From UBA4660 sp002405435 (GTDB taxonomy: Bacteria > Bacteroidota > Bacteroidia > Flavobacteriales_D > Sanyastnellaceae), in the NCBI GenBank assembly GCA_036747335.1, contig DAIOCL010000003.1:1-64000 (forward strand): a DNA stretch of 64,000 nucleotides. Reading direction: 5' to 3'. Positions 1-7,175 of this stretch are shown here, one piece after another. The stretch's first letter is position 1. Every line of letters begins with the position of its first letter. A program made the position numbers and the translations under genes. Under the pieces are notes generated by a model, which had not been told where the DNA came from, did not search any database, and was given only the letters and a program-made list of their open reading frames with translations.

Positions 1-1
1 A

Positions 2-436
2 CTCCAGGAGGAGCTTACCAACCAGCGGCTTGGCGATGAAAACATCGAGGGTGAAGATGGCAATTCCGGACCCCAGGAGCCGGTGGTTACTGCTGTTACT
101 CCACCCGAACCAGAACAGGTTTTTGAGTTTGTTGAAGAGAACGCCGAATTCCCCGGTGGCTACGAAAAGTGGCTTGAGTTTTTCAACCAGAACTCCAAAT
201 ACCCTGTAATGGAAAAGGAAAACAACATCCAGGGTACCGTCAACCTTCGCTTTAAGGTCGACAAAGACGGTAAAATCTCAGATATCTCCGTGCTGCGCGG
301 TGTGAAAGGCGGAAAAGGCCTCGAAAAAGAAGCCATGCGCGTGCTGGAGTTGTCTCCCAACTGGAGGCCGGGAAAAATGAATGGAAAATCCGTTTCCCAG
401 TGGATGACCATTCCGGTGAAGTTTGTGCTGAAATAA
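2..436 (+). CDS. TonB C-terminal domain protein (5' truncated)
   Basis: The frame is open from base 2, so the gene starts outside the window; the GTG at 83 need not be its start. Visible N-terminal residues are acidic and Gly/Asn/Pro-rich, as in the periplasm-spanning linker of Bacteroidota TonB proteins. About the last 100 residues form a TonB_C domain: the NSKYPVMEKENNIQGTV segment, then FKVDKDGKISDISVLRG, then a WRPGKMNGKSVSQWMTIPVKF end typical of the family. TonB couples the inner-membrane proton motive force to outer-membrane receptors. No exbB or exbD is visible. A strong hairpin terminator follows directly. Confidence 0.88.
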   Translation, partial: LQEELTNQRLGDENIEGEDGNSGPQEPVVTAVTPPEPEQVFEFVEENAEFPGGYEKWLEFFNQNSKYPVMEKENNIQGTVNLRFKVDKDGKISDISVLRGVKGGKGLEKEAMRVLELSPNWRPGKMNGKSVSQWMTIPVKFVLK

Positions 437-454
437 TTGCCCCGCAACTAAATT

Positions 455-488
455 AAAACGGCCGCCTCTGTAAAGAAGCGGCCGTTTT
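455..488. terminator. Bidirectional rho-independent terminator
   Basis: An 11-bp perfect stem (AAAACGGCCGC paired with GCGGCCGTTTT) encloses a 12-nt loop. It has an A-tract on one side and a T-tract on the other, so it can end both tonB (plus) and the convergent gene whose stop is at 506 (minus). Confidence 0.85.
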
Positions 489-505
489 GCTTTTGGGGTA
501 TTGGC

Positions 506-1030
506 CTAGAATTTCGGGCTGTACTGGTTCTTAAAATAAGGCTCGTAAATAGAGATCACCACCATGGCGCCGGCACTGGTCTTCACTGCCGCCATTTCAA
601 CCGTGGGGTGTTTCTGCTTGTCTGACATTTTGGTGGAGTTAAAATCAAACACGGTTTTCATGTTACCCACATGGTCCTGTCCGCCATAGGTTTGGCTGCG
701 CAGGTAGTCGCCGGGGGGCAGCATCCTGGCCATCTGCTCTTCGAGCCTGGCCAGCATATCGGTCGCGGTGCCTTCATTGATCAACGGCATTTCTGCGCGA
801 AGCACCAACACTTCCGAGGCTTCGTCCAGCACAATAAACGTGCGCTCACAATCGGGAACCGACAGGGTGCTCGTCCACTTCCCGGGCGCCACCTGACTGC
901 CCTTCAGCATAGACAAGCCCTGAATGCTACGTGTAAAGGCGTCTTTGCAGGCCATTAACGTCGGTGTTTGTGCCGAGCCTTCCGGAGCCAGCCAAAGCGC
1001 AAGGCATAAAATCAATAGGGTCTTTTTCAT
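506..1030 (-). CDS. Secreted protein of unknown function
   Basis: 174 residues. The N-terminus MKKTLLILCLALWLAPEGSAQ is a clear Sec signal peptide, with cleavage likely after GSAQ. The mature part (about 153 residues) has two cysteines (MACKDAF and VPDCERTF), possibly a disulphide, and a mixed alpha/beta look. I recognise no family. The gene is last in a minus-strand run after pssA and purS with 71 bp before it, so it may be transcribed separately. It ends at the bidirectional terminator shared with tonB. It is likely periplasmic or exported; no function can be assigned. Confidence 0.7.
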   Translation of the reverse strand: MKKTLLILCLALWLAPEGSAQTPTLMACKDAFTRSIQGLSMLKGSQVAPGKWTSTLSVPDCERTFIVLDEASEVLVLRAEMPLINEGTATDMLARLEEQMARMLPPGDYLRSQTYGGQDHVGNMKTVFDFNSTKMSDKQKHPTVEMAAVKTSAGAMVVISIYEPYFKNQYSPKF

Positions 1031-1101
1031 GGATCTGTAGTTATTATCTGTTCCGCTTTCGCAATAATGAAGCCCCGTTTACGCCAAACCGGACCGCCGG
1101 G

Positions 1102-1356
1102 TTACTTCTCGGGCGCGAGGCTGTACCGGTAAAACTCCATAATCTCGTTGCACAACAACTGCCTGCACGCCTGCTCTACCTTCTGCTCGGCCGACTTCTT
1201 GTCGTCCGCTTCCACCTGAAGGGTGATGTGTTTGCCAACGCGCACGCCGCTGATTTCCGGAAGACCAAGGTTTTTCATGGCCCCTGACACGGCCTTGCCC
1301 TGGGGGTCCAGCAGGGCCTCCAGTGGCATGATATCAATTTCTGCTTTGAATTTCAT
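1102..1356 (-). CDS. purS: Phosphoribosylformylglycinamidine synthase subunit PurS
   Basis: 84 residues from ATG at 1356, the usual PurS length; a further upstream in-frame start would add 17 residues with no family resemblance. The pattern MKFKAEIDIMPLEALLDPQG, then a conserved LGLPEISGVRVGKHI core and a C-terminal CRQLLCNEIMEFYRY, is PurS. PurS forms the complex with PurL and PurQ that makes FGAM from FGAR and glutamine in de novo purine synthesis. Neither purL nor purQ is in the window. It lies about 120 bp downstream of pssA on the same strand. Confidence 0.88.
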   Translation of the reverse strand: MKFKAEIDIMPLEALLDPQGKAVSGAMKNLGLPEISGVRVGKHITLQVEADDKKSAEQKVEQACRQLLCNEIMEFYRYSLAPEK

Positions 1357-1479
1357 GGGGCAAAGTAACAAGAACCTGCCGGAAAGTAGGTGCGCGGAGT
1401 TTTTCACACTCCCCGGATTTCCTGACTGCAGAAGACTCCGCGGGTTGCGCCTTGCCCCGACTTTGGTTCCAAAAAGGCC

Positions 1480-2214
1480 CTAGTGCAGAAACAGGTATTG
1501 CCTCAGCACCGCCATCACCAGGTACAGCAGGATAATCAGGGGCAGTGCCAGCCAGACCGATACCGGCGCAAGGGTTGTGAGCGCCACCAACACACACGAT
1601 AGTGCCAAAAACAGCACGCGATGGCGGTTGGCTGCAACACCCCCGGGCTGAAATTTGAGGGAAAACAGGCGCAGTCCGGAATTGAGCAACAGCGGGAATA
1701 CTATAAGAAAGATCAGGAAAGAGGCCTCAGAAACCGGCAACACCCAACCTTCAGGTTGCTGCACCTGCTGCCCCGACATAACCAGCGGCCAGCCCACCCA
1801 AAAAAGGGCATGGGCCGGGGTTGGGAGGCCAATAAAATCAACCTGCTGGCGGCTGTCGTGGTTAAACCGGGCCAGTCTCAGGGCGCTCAGGGGAGCCATC
1901 AGCAGGGCGAGGTACCTCAACCAGGGCACCTGATGAAACAGTCCTGATTGCGGCATACCCATCATTTCAAATACCACCAGCGCCGGCACAACCCCAAACG
2001 ATACCAGGTCTGCCAGCGAATCGAGGTCTTTGCCCAGCGGCGACGTAACCCCTAGCGCCCGGGCGACCTGGCCGTCAAGCAGATCAAAAACCGCCGCGAG
2101 CAACACCAACAAGGCTGCATGCCTGAGCGGATTGCCCGAAAGCAGCAGCGCCAGGGCGAGCACCCCGCACGACAGGTTGCAAAGGGTTAAGAAATTTGGC
2201 AGGTGTCTTCGCAT
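1480..2214 (-). CDS. pssA: CDP-diacylglycerol-serine O-phosphatidyltransferase
   Basis: 244 residues from ATG at 2214 (MRRHLPNFLTLCNL). The CDP-alcohol phosphatidyltransferase signature is complete: FDLLDGQVARALGVTSPLG followed by KDLDSLAD, i.e. D-x2-DG-x2-AR-x8-G-x3-D-x3-D. Several hydrophobic segments give a polytopic inner-membrane protein. It makes phosphatidylserine, the precursor of phosphatidylethanolamine. A start at 2256 would add 14 residues not seen in the family. A TATTTTCG promoter-like element ends 9 bp upstream of the chosen start. Confidence 0.93.
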   Translation of the reverse strand: MRRHLPNFLTLCNLSCGVLALALLLSGNPLRHAALLVLLAAVFDLLDGQVARALGVTSPLGKDLDSLADLVSFGVVPALVVFEMMGMPQSGLFHQVPWLRYLALLMAPLSALRLARFNHDSRQQVDFIGLPTPAHALFWVGWPLVMSGQQVQQPEGWVLPVSEASFLIFLIVFPLLLNSGLRLFSLKFQPGGVAANRHRVLFLALSCVLVALTTLAPVSVWLALPLIILLYLVMAVLRQYLFLH

Positions 2215-2222
2215 AGAGGTCC

Positions 2223-2230
2223 CGAAAATA
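2223..2230 (-). promoter_or_regulatory. -7 promoter element of pssA
   Basis: TATTTTCG on the minus strand, the TAnnTTCG variant of the Bacteroidota sigma-A -7 box, 8 nt before the pssA ATG. It supports the start at 2214 and implies a very short leader. Confidence 0.4.
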
Positions 2231-2269
2231 GGCAGCCCCGGGCCTTTCACGCCCACCGGCTTTCGGGCT

Positions 2270-2277
2270 TATCTTTG
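2270..2277 (+). promoter_or_regulatory. -7 promoter element of the T9SS gene at 2286
   Basis: TATCTTTG matches the Bacteroidota -7 consensus TAnnTTTG and lies 8 nt before the ATG, so the mRNA would have almost no leader. Confidence 0.45.
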
Positions 2278-2285
2278 AATGCCCG

Positions 2286-4367
2286 ATGATGAAATGCCTT
2301 TTCCCCCTTTGGTGCTGCGTTAGCCTCTTTTGGGCACCTAGCGGTATGGCCCAACTGGTGGATGTGATCCACGAAGAAGTCATGACCGGACCGTTGGGTG
2401 GAATTCCCGCGGGCTATTCGACCTACCGCATCTACGCCCGTGTACTCAATAGCAATGATGCGGTCGTGGCGGTCGTCGGGTTTAGCGGAACCGGTGGTGC
2501 CAACTTCCACTCGCTGCAGATCGGCAGCACGGAAGGTGATTCTCTCGTCTGGAACACCACCTTCGGCGGCATGACCGCTCAAAATATCAACCCGGCCATC
2601 TTCGGGTTTTTTCCTGATGTAGAGTGGGACTCCTTCGTCTCAATTGGCCGCGGCAACAGCCTCGACCCCGGTGGCGACGTATGGTACCTTGAGCTTCCCG
2701 CCGGATCTGATTTTGCTGCGTCCACCTTTGCCCCAACCAGCGGCGGACTGGTCGCATTCGGCCCCAGCCTGGGCACACAGCCCGGAGAAGAACTGCTGTG
2801 GTTCGTGTTGCCCACAGAACCCAATGCCTATGGTCAGGAACCTGATAACCGTGTGTTGCTTGCGCAGGTCACCGTTCCCACCGGCACGTTATACTACCGT
2901 CTTAACCTGCAGATACTCGATGACTGGCCCTTGTCAAAAAGTATGGTATACCAGCACACGCTGGAAGCACCCCTCGACGATTCGCCAGATGAATTTGCCA
3001 TTCAATACATCGACGGCACCTGTATGGGCCTGGTGTATCCCGAGCCCGAATTCTGCTATGGCACCGGCTGCACAAACCCAGATGCGGTGAACTATGACGC
3101 CACCGCAACAACCGACGACGGATCATGCCTATTTCTCGATACGCACGGATGCACAGATGCCTCAGCCCTCAACTTTTCTCCCGATGCCCTGACCGATGAC
3201 GGATCCTGCATTTATACTTGTCCCGAGCCCCACTGGGAATTCACCCTCGACTGCCTGGGCGACTCCCTCTTTTCCGTTATCCTGAGCATTACCGATCTCG
3301 GCCTGCTCAATCCCTCCGCCCTTTCCATCTCCGGTCAGGGCTTTTTTGCCAACATTACCGATAGTTTTACTACCGATACGGGCCCTTTTGCTTCCGGCGA
3401 CTCTGTTGTCTTTTCACTCGATCCCTACAACCTCAACGGCTGCATAGCGGAGTCACCGGTACTCACCATTGACTGCGCGTCGTTTCAGACCGGCTGCACC
3501 GACTCACTGGCCCTAAATTTTGACCCGGAAGCCAACTGGGACAATGAAACCTGCATCTATACATGCGAATACCCTCAAGCCACTTTCACGCCCTGGTGCG
3601 ACCCCGACTATCCGGGCGGTATGGTCATCGACATGGACATTGCTTCCATTGGCAACGCTGCGCCATTCACGGTGATCGCCAATGAAGATACGCTTTACAG
3701 CCAGTTGTGGAATCCCTTCGACTGGAGTATCGGCCCGTATTACGGCGGAGCCTCGGGAGAAATCTTTTTTCACTCGCAATCGGTGCCGGACTGCAGTTTT
3801 TCCAGCGGTCCGCTCACGATAGACTGCGTGACACCCTATATGGGCTGCACAGACACGCTGGCCCTCAACTATACGCAAGACGCCTTGTTTAACGACGGCA
3901 GTTGTACCTACAACTTCCTCTTGTGCGACTGCAACCTGATTGCCTTCAGTCCAGAGGAACGTTTCAGGCTCGGCGACGGAACGGCCGATGACGGCGCGCC
4001 CGGGACTCTCAATTTCAACTGCGCCACATGGGGCTGGGACTGCGGCGACTTCCCCGACACACCCGAAGAGGATCCGTTTTTTGTTTGCGAGGGCCAGCTA
4101 CCCGACCTGTACGGATGCATTGCCTCTGTGCCGGCCGATGGTTTACCCCGTTTTCGCCTTGGGCCCAACCCTGCCTATGACCACATTATGGTTTCAGGAA
4201 ACACCTTGTTGCACCGCGTAGAAATTTTCAGCGCTCAGGGAACCCGGGTCATACAGGTTTTTCCCGGCACCCCAGCCTGCACGATCGATGTGCACGATCT
4301 TGTACCAGGCACGTATTTTGTCCATATCAACCAAATCCATGCGCGCTTGCTCGTCATCAACCGATAG
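2286..4367 (+). CDS. Secreted multi-repeat protein with T9SS sorting domain
   Basis: 693 residues. A signal peptide (MMKCLFPLWCC... to GMAQ) is followed by a domain of about 235 residues that is paralogous to the next gene (shared QLV-IVHEEV, YRIYA, IGST, DNRVLLAQV-VPTGTL). Four copies of a 21-residue Cys motif (GCT...A-NY...DDGSC) follow, separated by beta-rich segments. The last about 70 residues (FRLGPNPAYDHIMVSGN... to LLVINR) form a type A T9SS sorting domain with the PNP motif and a PGTYFVHI strand. It is therefore probably exported by T9SS and anchored to or released from the surface. Its function is unknown; the repeat resembles Cys-rich calcium-binding-like motifs common in marine Bacteroidota. 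Confidence 0.85.
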   Translation: MMKCLFPLWCCVSLFWAPSGMAQLVDVIHEEVMTGPLGGIPAGYSTYRIYARVLNSNDAVVAVVGFSGTGGANFHSLQIGSTEGDSLVWNTTFGGMTAQNINPAIFGFFPDVEWDSFVSIGRGNSLDPGGDVWYLELPAGSDFAASTFAPTSGGLVAFGPSLGTQPGEELLWFVLPTEPNAYGQEPDNRVLLAQVTVPTGTLYYRLNLQILDDWPLSKSMVYQHTLEAPLDDSPDEFAIQYIDGTCMGLVYPEPEFCYGTGCTNPDAVNYDATATTDDGSCLFLDTHGCTDASALNFSPDALTDDGSCIYTCPEPHWEFTLDCLGDSLFSVILSITDLGLLNPSALSISGQGFFANITDSFTTDTGPFASGDSVVFSLDPYNLNGCIAESPVLTIDCASFQTGCTDSLALNFDPEANWDNETCIYTCEYPQATFTPWCDPDYPGGMVIDMDIASIGNAAPFTVIANEDTLYSQLWNPFDWSIGPYYGGASGEIFFHSQSVPDCSFSSGPLTIDCVTPYMGCTDTLALNYTQDALFNDGSCTYNFLLCDCNLIAFSPEERFRLGDGTADDGAPGTLNFNCATWGWDCGDFPDTPEEDPFFVCEGQLPDLYGCIASVPADGLPRFRLGPNPAYDHIMVSGNTLLHRVEIFSAQGTRVIQVFPGTPACTIDVHDLVPGTYFVHINQIHARLLVINR
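3066..3905 (+). repeat. Four 63-bp Cys-motif coding repeats
   Basis: Units begin at 3066, 3147, 3492 and 3843. Each encodes 21 residues of the pattern G-C-T-D-x2-A-x-N-[YF]-x-P/A-x-A-x3-D-[DN]-x-[ST]-C. Units 1 and 2 are almost adjacent; the others are about 350 bp apart. Each carries a pair of cysteines and several Asp/Asn residues. Confidence 0.85.
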
Positions 4368-4382
4368 GCACGCCCACGAACT

Positions 4383-5141
4383 ATGATAAAGAAATTGTTT
4401 TCCCTTGTATTTCTGTTCGCGGCTTGCCGCTTACTCAACGCGCAGCTGGTCGGCATTGTGCATGAAGAGGTTGCGCGCGGACCGGTCGCTGACCCAGTGT
4501 TTAATCATCCGCTCCCTGAAGGCTTTTCGTGCTACCGCATCTATGCCGTGCTCGATGACCCTGACGACCGGGTCTCCGCGGTTTTTGGCAGCAATGCGCC
4601 CTCACCTGTGCATCATTTGATTATCGGCTCTACCCGCGAAGAAAACGCCATCTGGAATCACCCCAACGGCGGGGTGCTGGGCACCAGCCTCAACTGTGCG
4701 TTCTGGGATATGGCGCCATCCATGCAGTGGGACTCCTACGTGACCCTCGGGGCCTTCAGCAGCTCGTCAGACAAATGCGTTGACTGCGAGGGCGCTATCG
4801 GTATTCCGCTTCAGGTATCCACGCCGCCCGGTGCGCTGGCCCTCTCATTTGAGCCCGGCGGCCTTGCACCAGACCTGCTGCTCACCGACGGCTCGTGGTT
4901 TCTGCCCAATGACGGATCTTGCAATGCCCTGCCCCAGGGCAAAGACAACCGCGTACTCATCGCCCAGGTGGCAGTTCCCACGGGCACCCTCATGTACCAA
5001 ATCAATATCGCGGTCTTTGATGGCGGAATCGGATCCAACCAGGTTGTGTTCGTGCACACGGAACAGGATCCGCCGACAGAAAGCCGGATGATCAAAGAGG
5101 TCGCCGGGCCCGGCCTTGTGTTTAAGCCGGGTCAGCAGTAG
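4383..5141 (+). CDS. Secreted paralogue of the preceding protein, no sorting domain
   Basis: 252 residues: signal peptide MIKKLFSLVFLFAACRLLNAQ, then one domain collinear with residues about 23-240 of the upstream protein (QLVGIVHEEV, CYRIYAVLDDPDD, HHLIIGSTREEN, DNRVLIAQVAVPTGTL). The family's Cys repeats and C-terminal sorting domain are absent. The protein simply stops after about 25 residues of Lys/Gly/Pro-rich tail, so it may stay periplasmic or leave by another route. It starts 15 bp after the larger gene and is probably co-transcribed with it. Its function is unknown. Confidence 0.8.
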   Translation: MIKKLFSLVFLFAACRLLNAQLVGIVHEEVARGPVADPVFNHPLPEGFSCYRIYAVLDDPDDRVSAVFGSNAPSPVHHLIIGSTREENAIWNHPNGGVLGTSLNCAFWDMAPSMQWDSYVTLGAFSSSSDKCVDCEGAIGIPLQVSTPPGALALSFEPGGLAPDLLLTDGSWFLPNDGSCNALPQGKDNRVLIAQVAVPTGTLMYQINIAVFDGGIGSNQVVFVHTEQDPPTESRMIKEVAGPGLVFKPGQQ

Positions 5142-5146
5142 CCGGC

Positions 5147-6370
5147 CTATTGTATTTCTCCCGCGTCGTACCGGGTATTTGGATACCGCACCTTGTGAAT
5201 TTCGCGCACTTTTTTATAGAGTAAGTCGCGCAATTCGGGCAGGCCCGTTTTCTGCACGGCTGAGATGAAAACCACATCAGCGCCGGCTATGCGCGACATC
5301 CATGTATTGCGCCAGTCTTCGAGCGTCATGTGCTCCTTGCCCGCAGGAGCGAGATCGTCGGGGTCTTTCTCGACTGGGCGGTAAGCGTCAATTTTGTTGA
5401 ACACCAGTATGACCGGCTTGCCTGAGCAGCCGATTTCTTCCAGTGTATCGTTGACTACCTGCACGTGCTCTTCAAAAGACGGGTGTGAGATGTCGGCCAG
5501 GTGAATAAGTAAATCGGCCTCTAGGGTTTCGTCGAGGGTGCTTTTAAACGACTCAATGAGCTGGTGTGGCAGTTTTCTGATAAACCCTACAGTATCTGCC
5601 AGCAGGAAGGGGATGTCGTGGAGCACCACCTTGCGGACCGTTGTGTCGAGGGTAGCAAACAGCTTATTCTCGGCAAACACGTCGCTCTTGCTAAGCACAT
5701 TCATCAACGTGCTTTTGCCGGCGTTGGTATAGCCTACGAGGGCCACGCGCACCATGGCGCCGCGGTTGCCCCGCTGGGTTCTTTTCTGTTTGTCAATCTG
5801 GCGCAATTCTTCCTTGAGGAAGGCAATACGATCGCGTACAATCCTGCGGTCCGTTTCTATCTCCTGCTCACCGGGTCCGCGCATACCTATACCACCGCGC
5901 TGCTTTTCAAGGTGTGTCCACATGCGTGTGAGCCTCGGCAGCATGTACTCGTACTGGGCGAGCTCTACCTGCCTGCGGGCATGCGCGGTACGCGCACGGC
6001 TGGCGAAAATGTCGAGAATAAGCGAATTGCGGTCGAGGATTTTTACCGTCGGGCGCTCTGTGTCTTTTTCATTGAACGAGCGCTCGAGGTTCCGTTGCTG
6101 GGCCGGACTGAGTTCATCATCAAAGATGACGAGTTCGGGTTTGTGCTCCTGCACATAGTTTTTTATTTCCTGCAATTTGCCTGAGCCCACGAAAGTGCGC
6201 GGATCAGGATGGTCGAGCGCCTGTACGAAGCGGGCCATGCATTGTGCGCGGGCGGTCTCCGCCAAAAACTCCAGCTCGTCGAGGTATTCGTTGGTCTGTT
6301 TACGGTCCTGGTTTCTTGTCACCAGGCCCACCAGTACACATTGCTCCGTTTTTTTTGCGGTTTCAATCAT
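5147..6370 (-). CDS. hflX: Ribosome-associated GTPase HflX
   Basis: 407 residues. The HflX N-terminal domain (DHPDPRTFVGSGKLQEIK, VIFDDELSPAQQRNLE, ILDRNSLILDIFASRA) is followed by a glycine-rich linker (KQRGGIGMRGPGEQEIETDR) and a G domain with G1 GYTNAGKSTL, G3 DTVGFIRKLP and G4 NKID. HflX splits or rescues stalled 70S ribosomes. The start has a clear ATG. It lies 11 bp downstream of the cytochrome c gene and faces the preceding secreted-protein gene with only 5 bp between stop codons; I see no terminator there. Confidence 0.95.
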   Translation of the reverse strand: MIETAKKTEQCVLVGLVTRNQDRKQTNEYLDELEFLAETARAQCMARFVQALDHPDPRTFVGSGKLQEIKNYVQEHKPELVIFDDELSPAQQRNLERSFNEKDTERPTVKILDRNSLILDIFASRARTAHARRQVELAQYEYMLPRLTRMWTHLEKQRGGIGMRGPGEQEIETDRRIVRDRIAFLKEELRQIDKQKRTQRGNRGAMVRVALVGYTNAGKSTLMNVLSKSDVFAENKLFATLDTTVRKVVLHDIPFLLADTVGFIRKLPHQLIESFKSTLDETLEADLLIHLADISHPSFEEHVQVVNDTLEEIGCSGKPVILVFNKIDAYRPVEKDPDDLAPAGKEHMTLEDWRNTWMSRIAGADVVFISAVQKTGLPELRDLLYKKVREIHKVRYPNTRYDAGEIQ

Positions 6371-6381
6371 GCCTTGCCAGC

Positions 6382-6735
6382 TCAGGGGGTCGCCTTGCGC
6401 AATTGCAGGGTGTAGTCGGTAAGCAGCTGCACCTGGTCGGCCGTCAGCAGGTCTCTGAACGGCGGCATGGTGCCTTTTCCTTGCAGGATTCTGGCCACCA
6501 CCTCATCGCGGCTGAGCGCACTGGTGCTCAGGTCGGTTGCGTTGTTGTAACCCATCTTTCCGTCTGCGCCGTGACATATGCCACAACGTGCGTTGAAGAG
6601 CGCGGTTACCTGACCCGGATCACCTTGCGGGCCCCCGGCGTTGCCTCCGGGTGAACATGCCACGGATACTCCGGTGCACAGGGCGAGTACAATCAGAACC
6701 AGCCGCGGCCGGCGCCTACTTCCCTGAATGGCCAT
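6382..6735 (-). CDS. Lipoprotein cytochrome c, class I
   Basis: 117 residues from ATG at 6735. An N-terminal hydrophobic stretch ends in SVAC, a lipobox, so the mature protein is probably lipid-anchored on the periplasmic side. The haem c site is CGICH (residues 51-55) and the likely distal ligand is the Met in KGTMPPF, the usual mono-haem cytochrome c arrangement. The start lies 43 bp inside the end of the upstream membrane gene, which suggests translational coupling. It probably carries electrons together with that neighbour. Confidence 0.85.
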   Translation of the reverse strand: MAIQGSRRRPRLVLIVLALCTGVSVACSPGGNAGGPQGDPGQVTALFNARCGICHGADGKMGYNNATDLSTSALSRDEVVARILQGKGTMPPFRDLLTADQVQLLTDYTLQLRKATP

Positions 6736-7145
6736 GGAATGGTAGCAAGTATGATGATTAGTGACAGCAGGTAATAAAAGAGGATGGTGCGGTGGCGCGG
6801 CCATCCGTCGGTCGTTTTTTTCGCGCGCATGTATCCGACGGTTGCGATCAAAATGGCCAAAACCATACCCACAAGGTGCTCCACTGCCCAGAACCTGCTT
6901 GTTGCGTGCGCCATTTTCTCCGGATCGGCAAGGGCGGCCTTCACGCTCGGGCTGATGAAGTATAGTCCGAGTCCGATAACCAGTTGCAGGTGAAGCACGA
7001 TCATGGTAAACAGGGCCAGTTTGCGGTCGCCTGCCGTATAGGTTTTTGACGGCATTCCCCTGAGACTCGAAAAGATCGTGAGCAGCAGCAACGCGAGCGT
7101 CACCCATCTGAGGGCTGAGTGTAAATGATTTAAGGGTACTAACAT
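6693..7145 (-). CDS. Four-helix membrane protein, possibly haem b-binding
   Basis: 150 residues with four predicted transmembrane segments (about residues 12-30, 45-65, 88-107 and 122-140). Histidines sit in or near the helices (NHLHSALRW, MIVLHLQLVIG, AVEHLVGM), an arrangement compatible with b-type haem ligation. It overlaps the cytochrome c gene by 43 bp and lies 30 bp after the S9 peptidase gene. The pairing suggests a small membrane redox module, but haem binding is an inference. Proteins of this type are usually annotated as hypothetical in Bacteroidota. Confidence 0.75.
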   Translation of the reverse strand: MLVPLNHLHSALRWVTLALLLLTIFSSLRGMPSKTYTAGDRKLALFTMIVLHLQLVIGLGLYFISPSVKAALADPEKMAHATSRFWAVEHLVGMVLAILIATVGYMRAKKTTDGWPRHRTILFYYLLSLIIILATIPWPFREVGAGRGWF

Positions 7146-7175
7146 GCTAATAAGATTGTTTACGGTTAATGGTCA

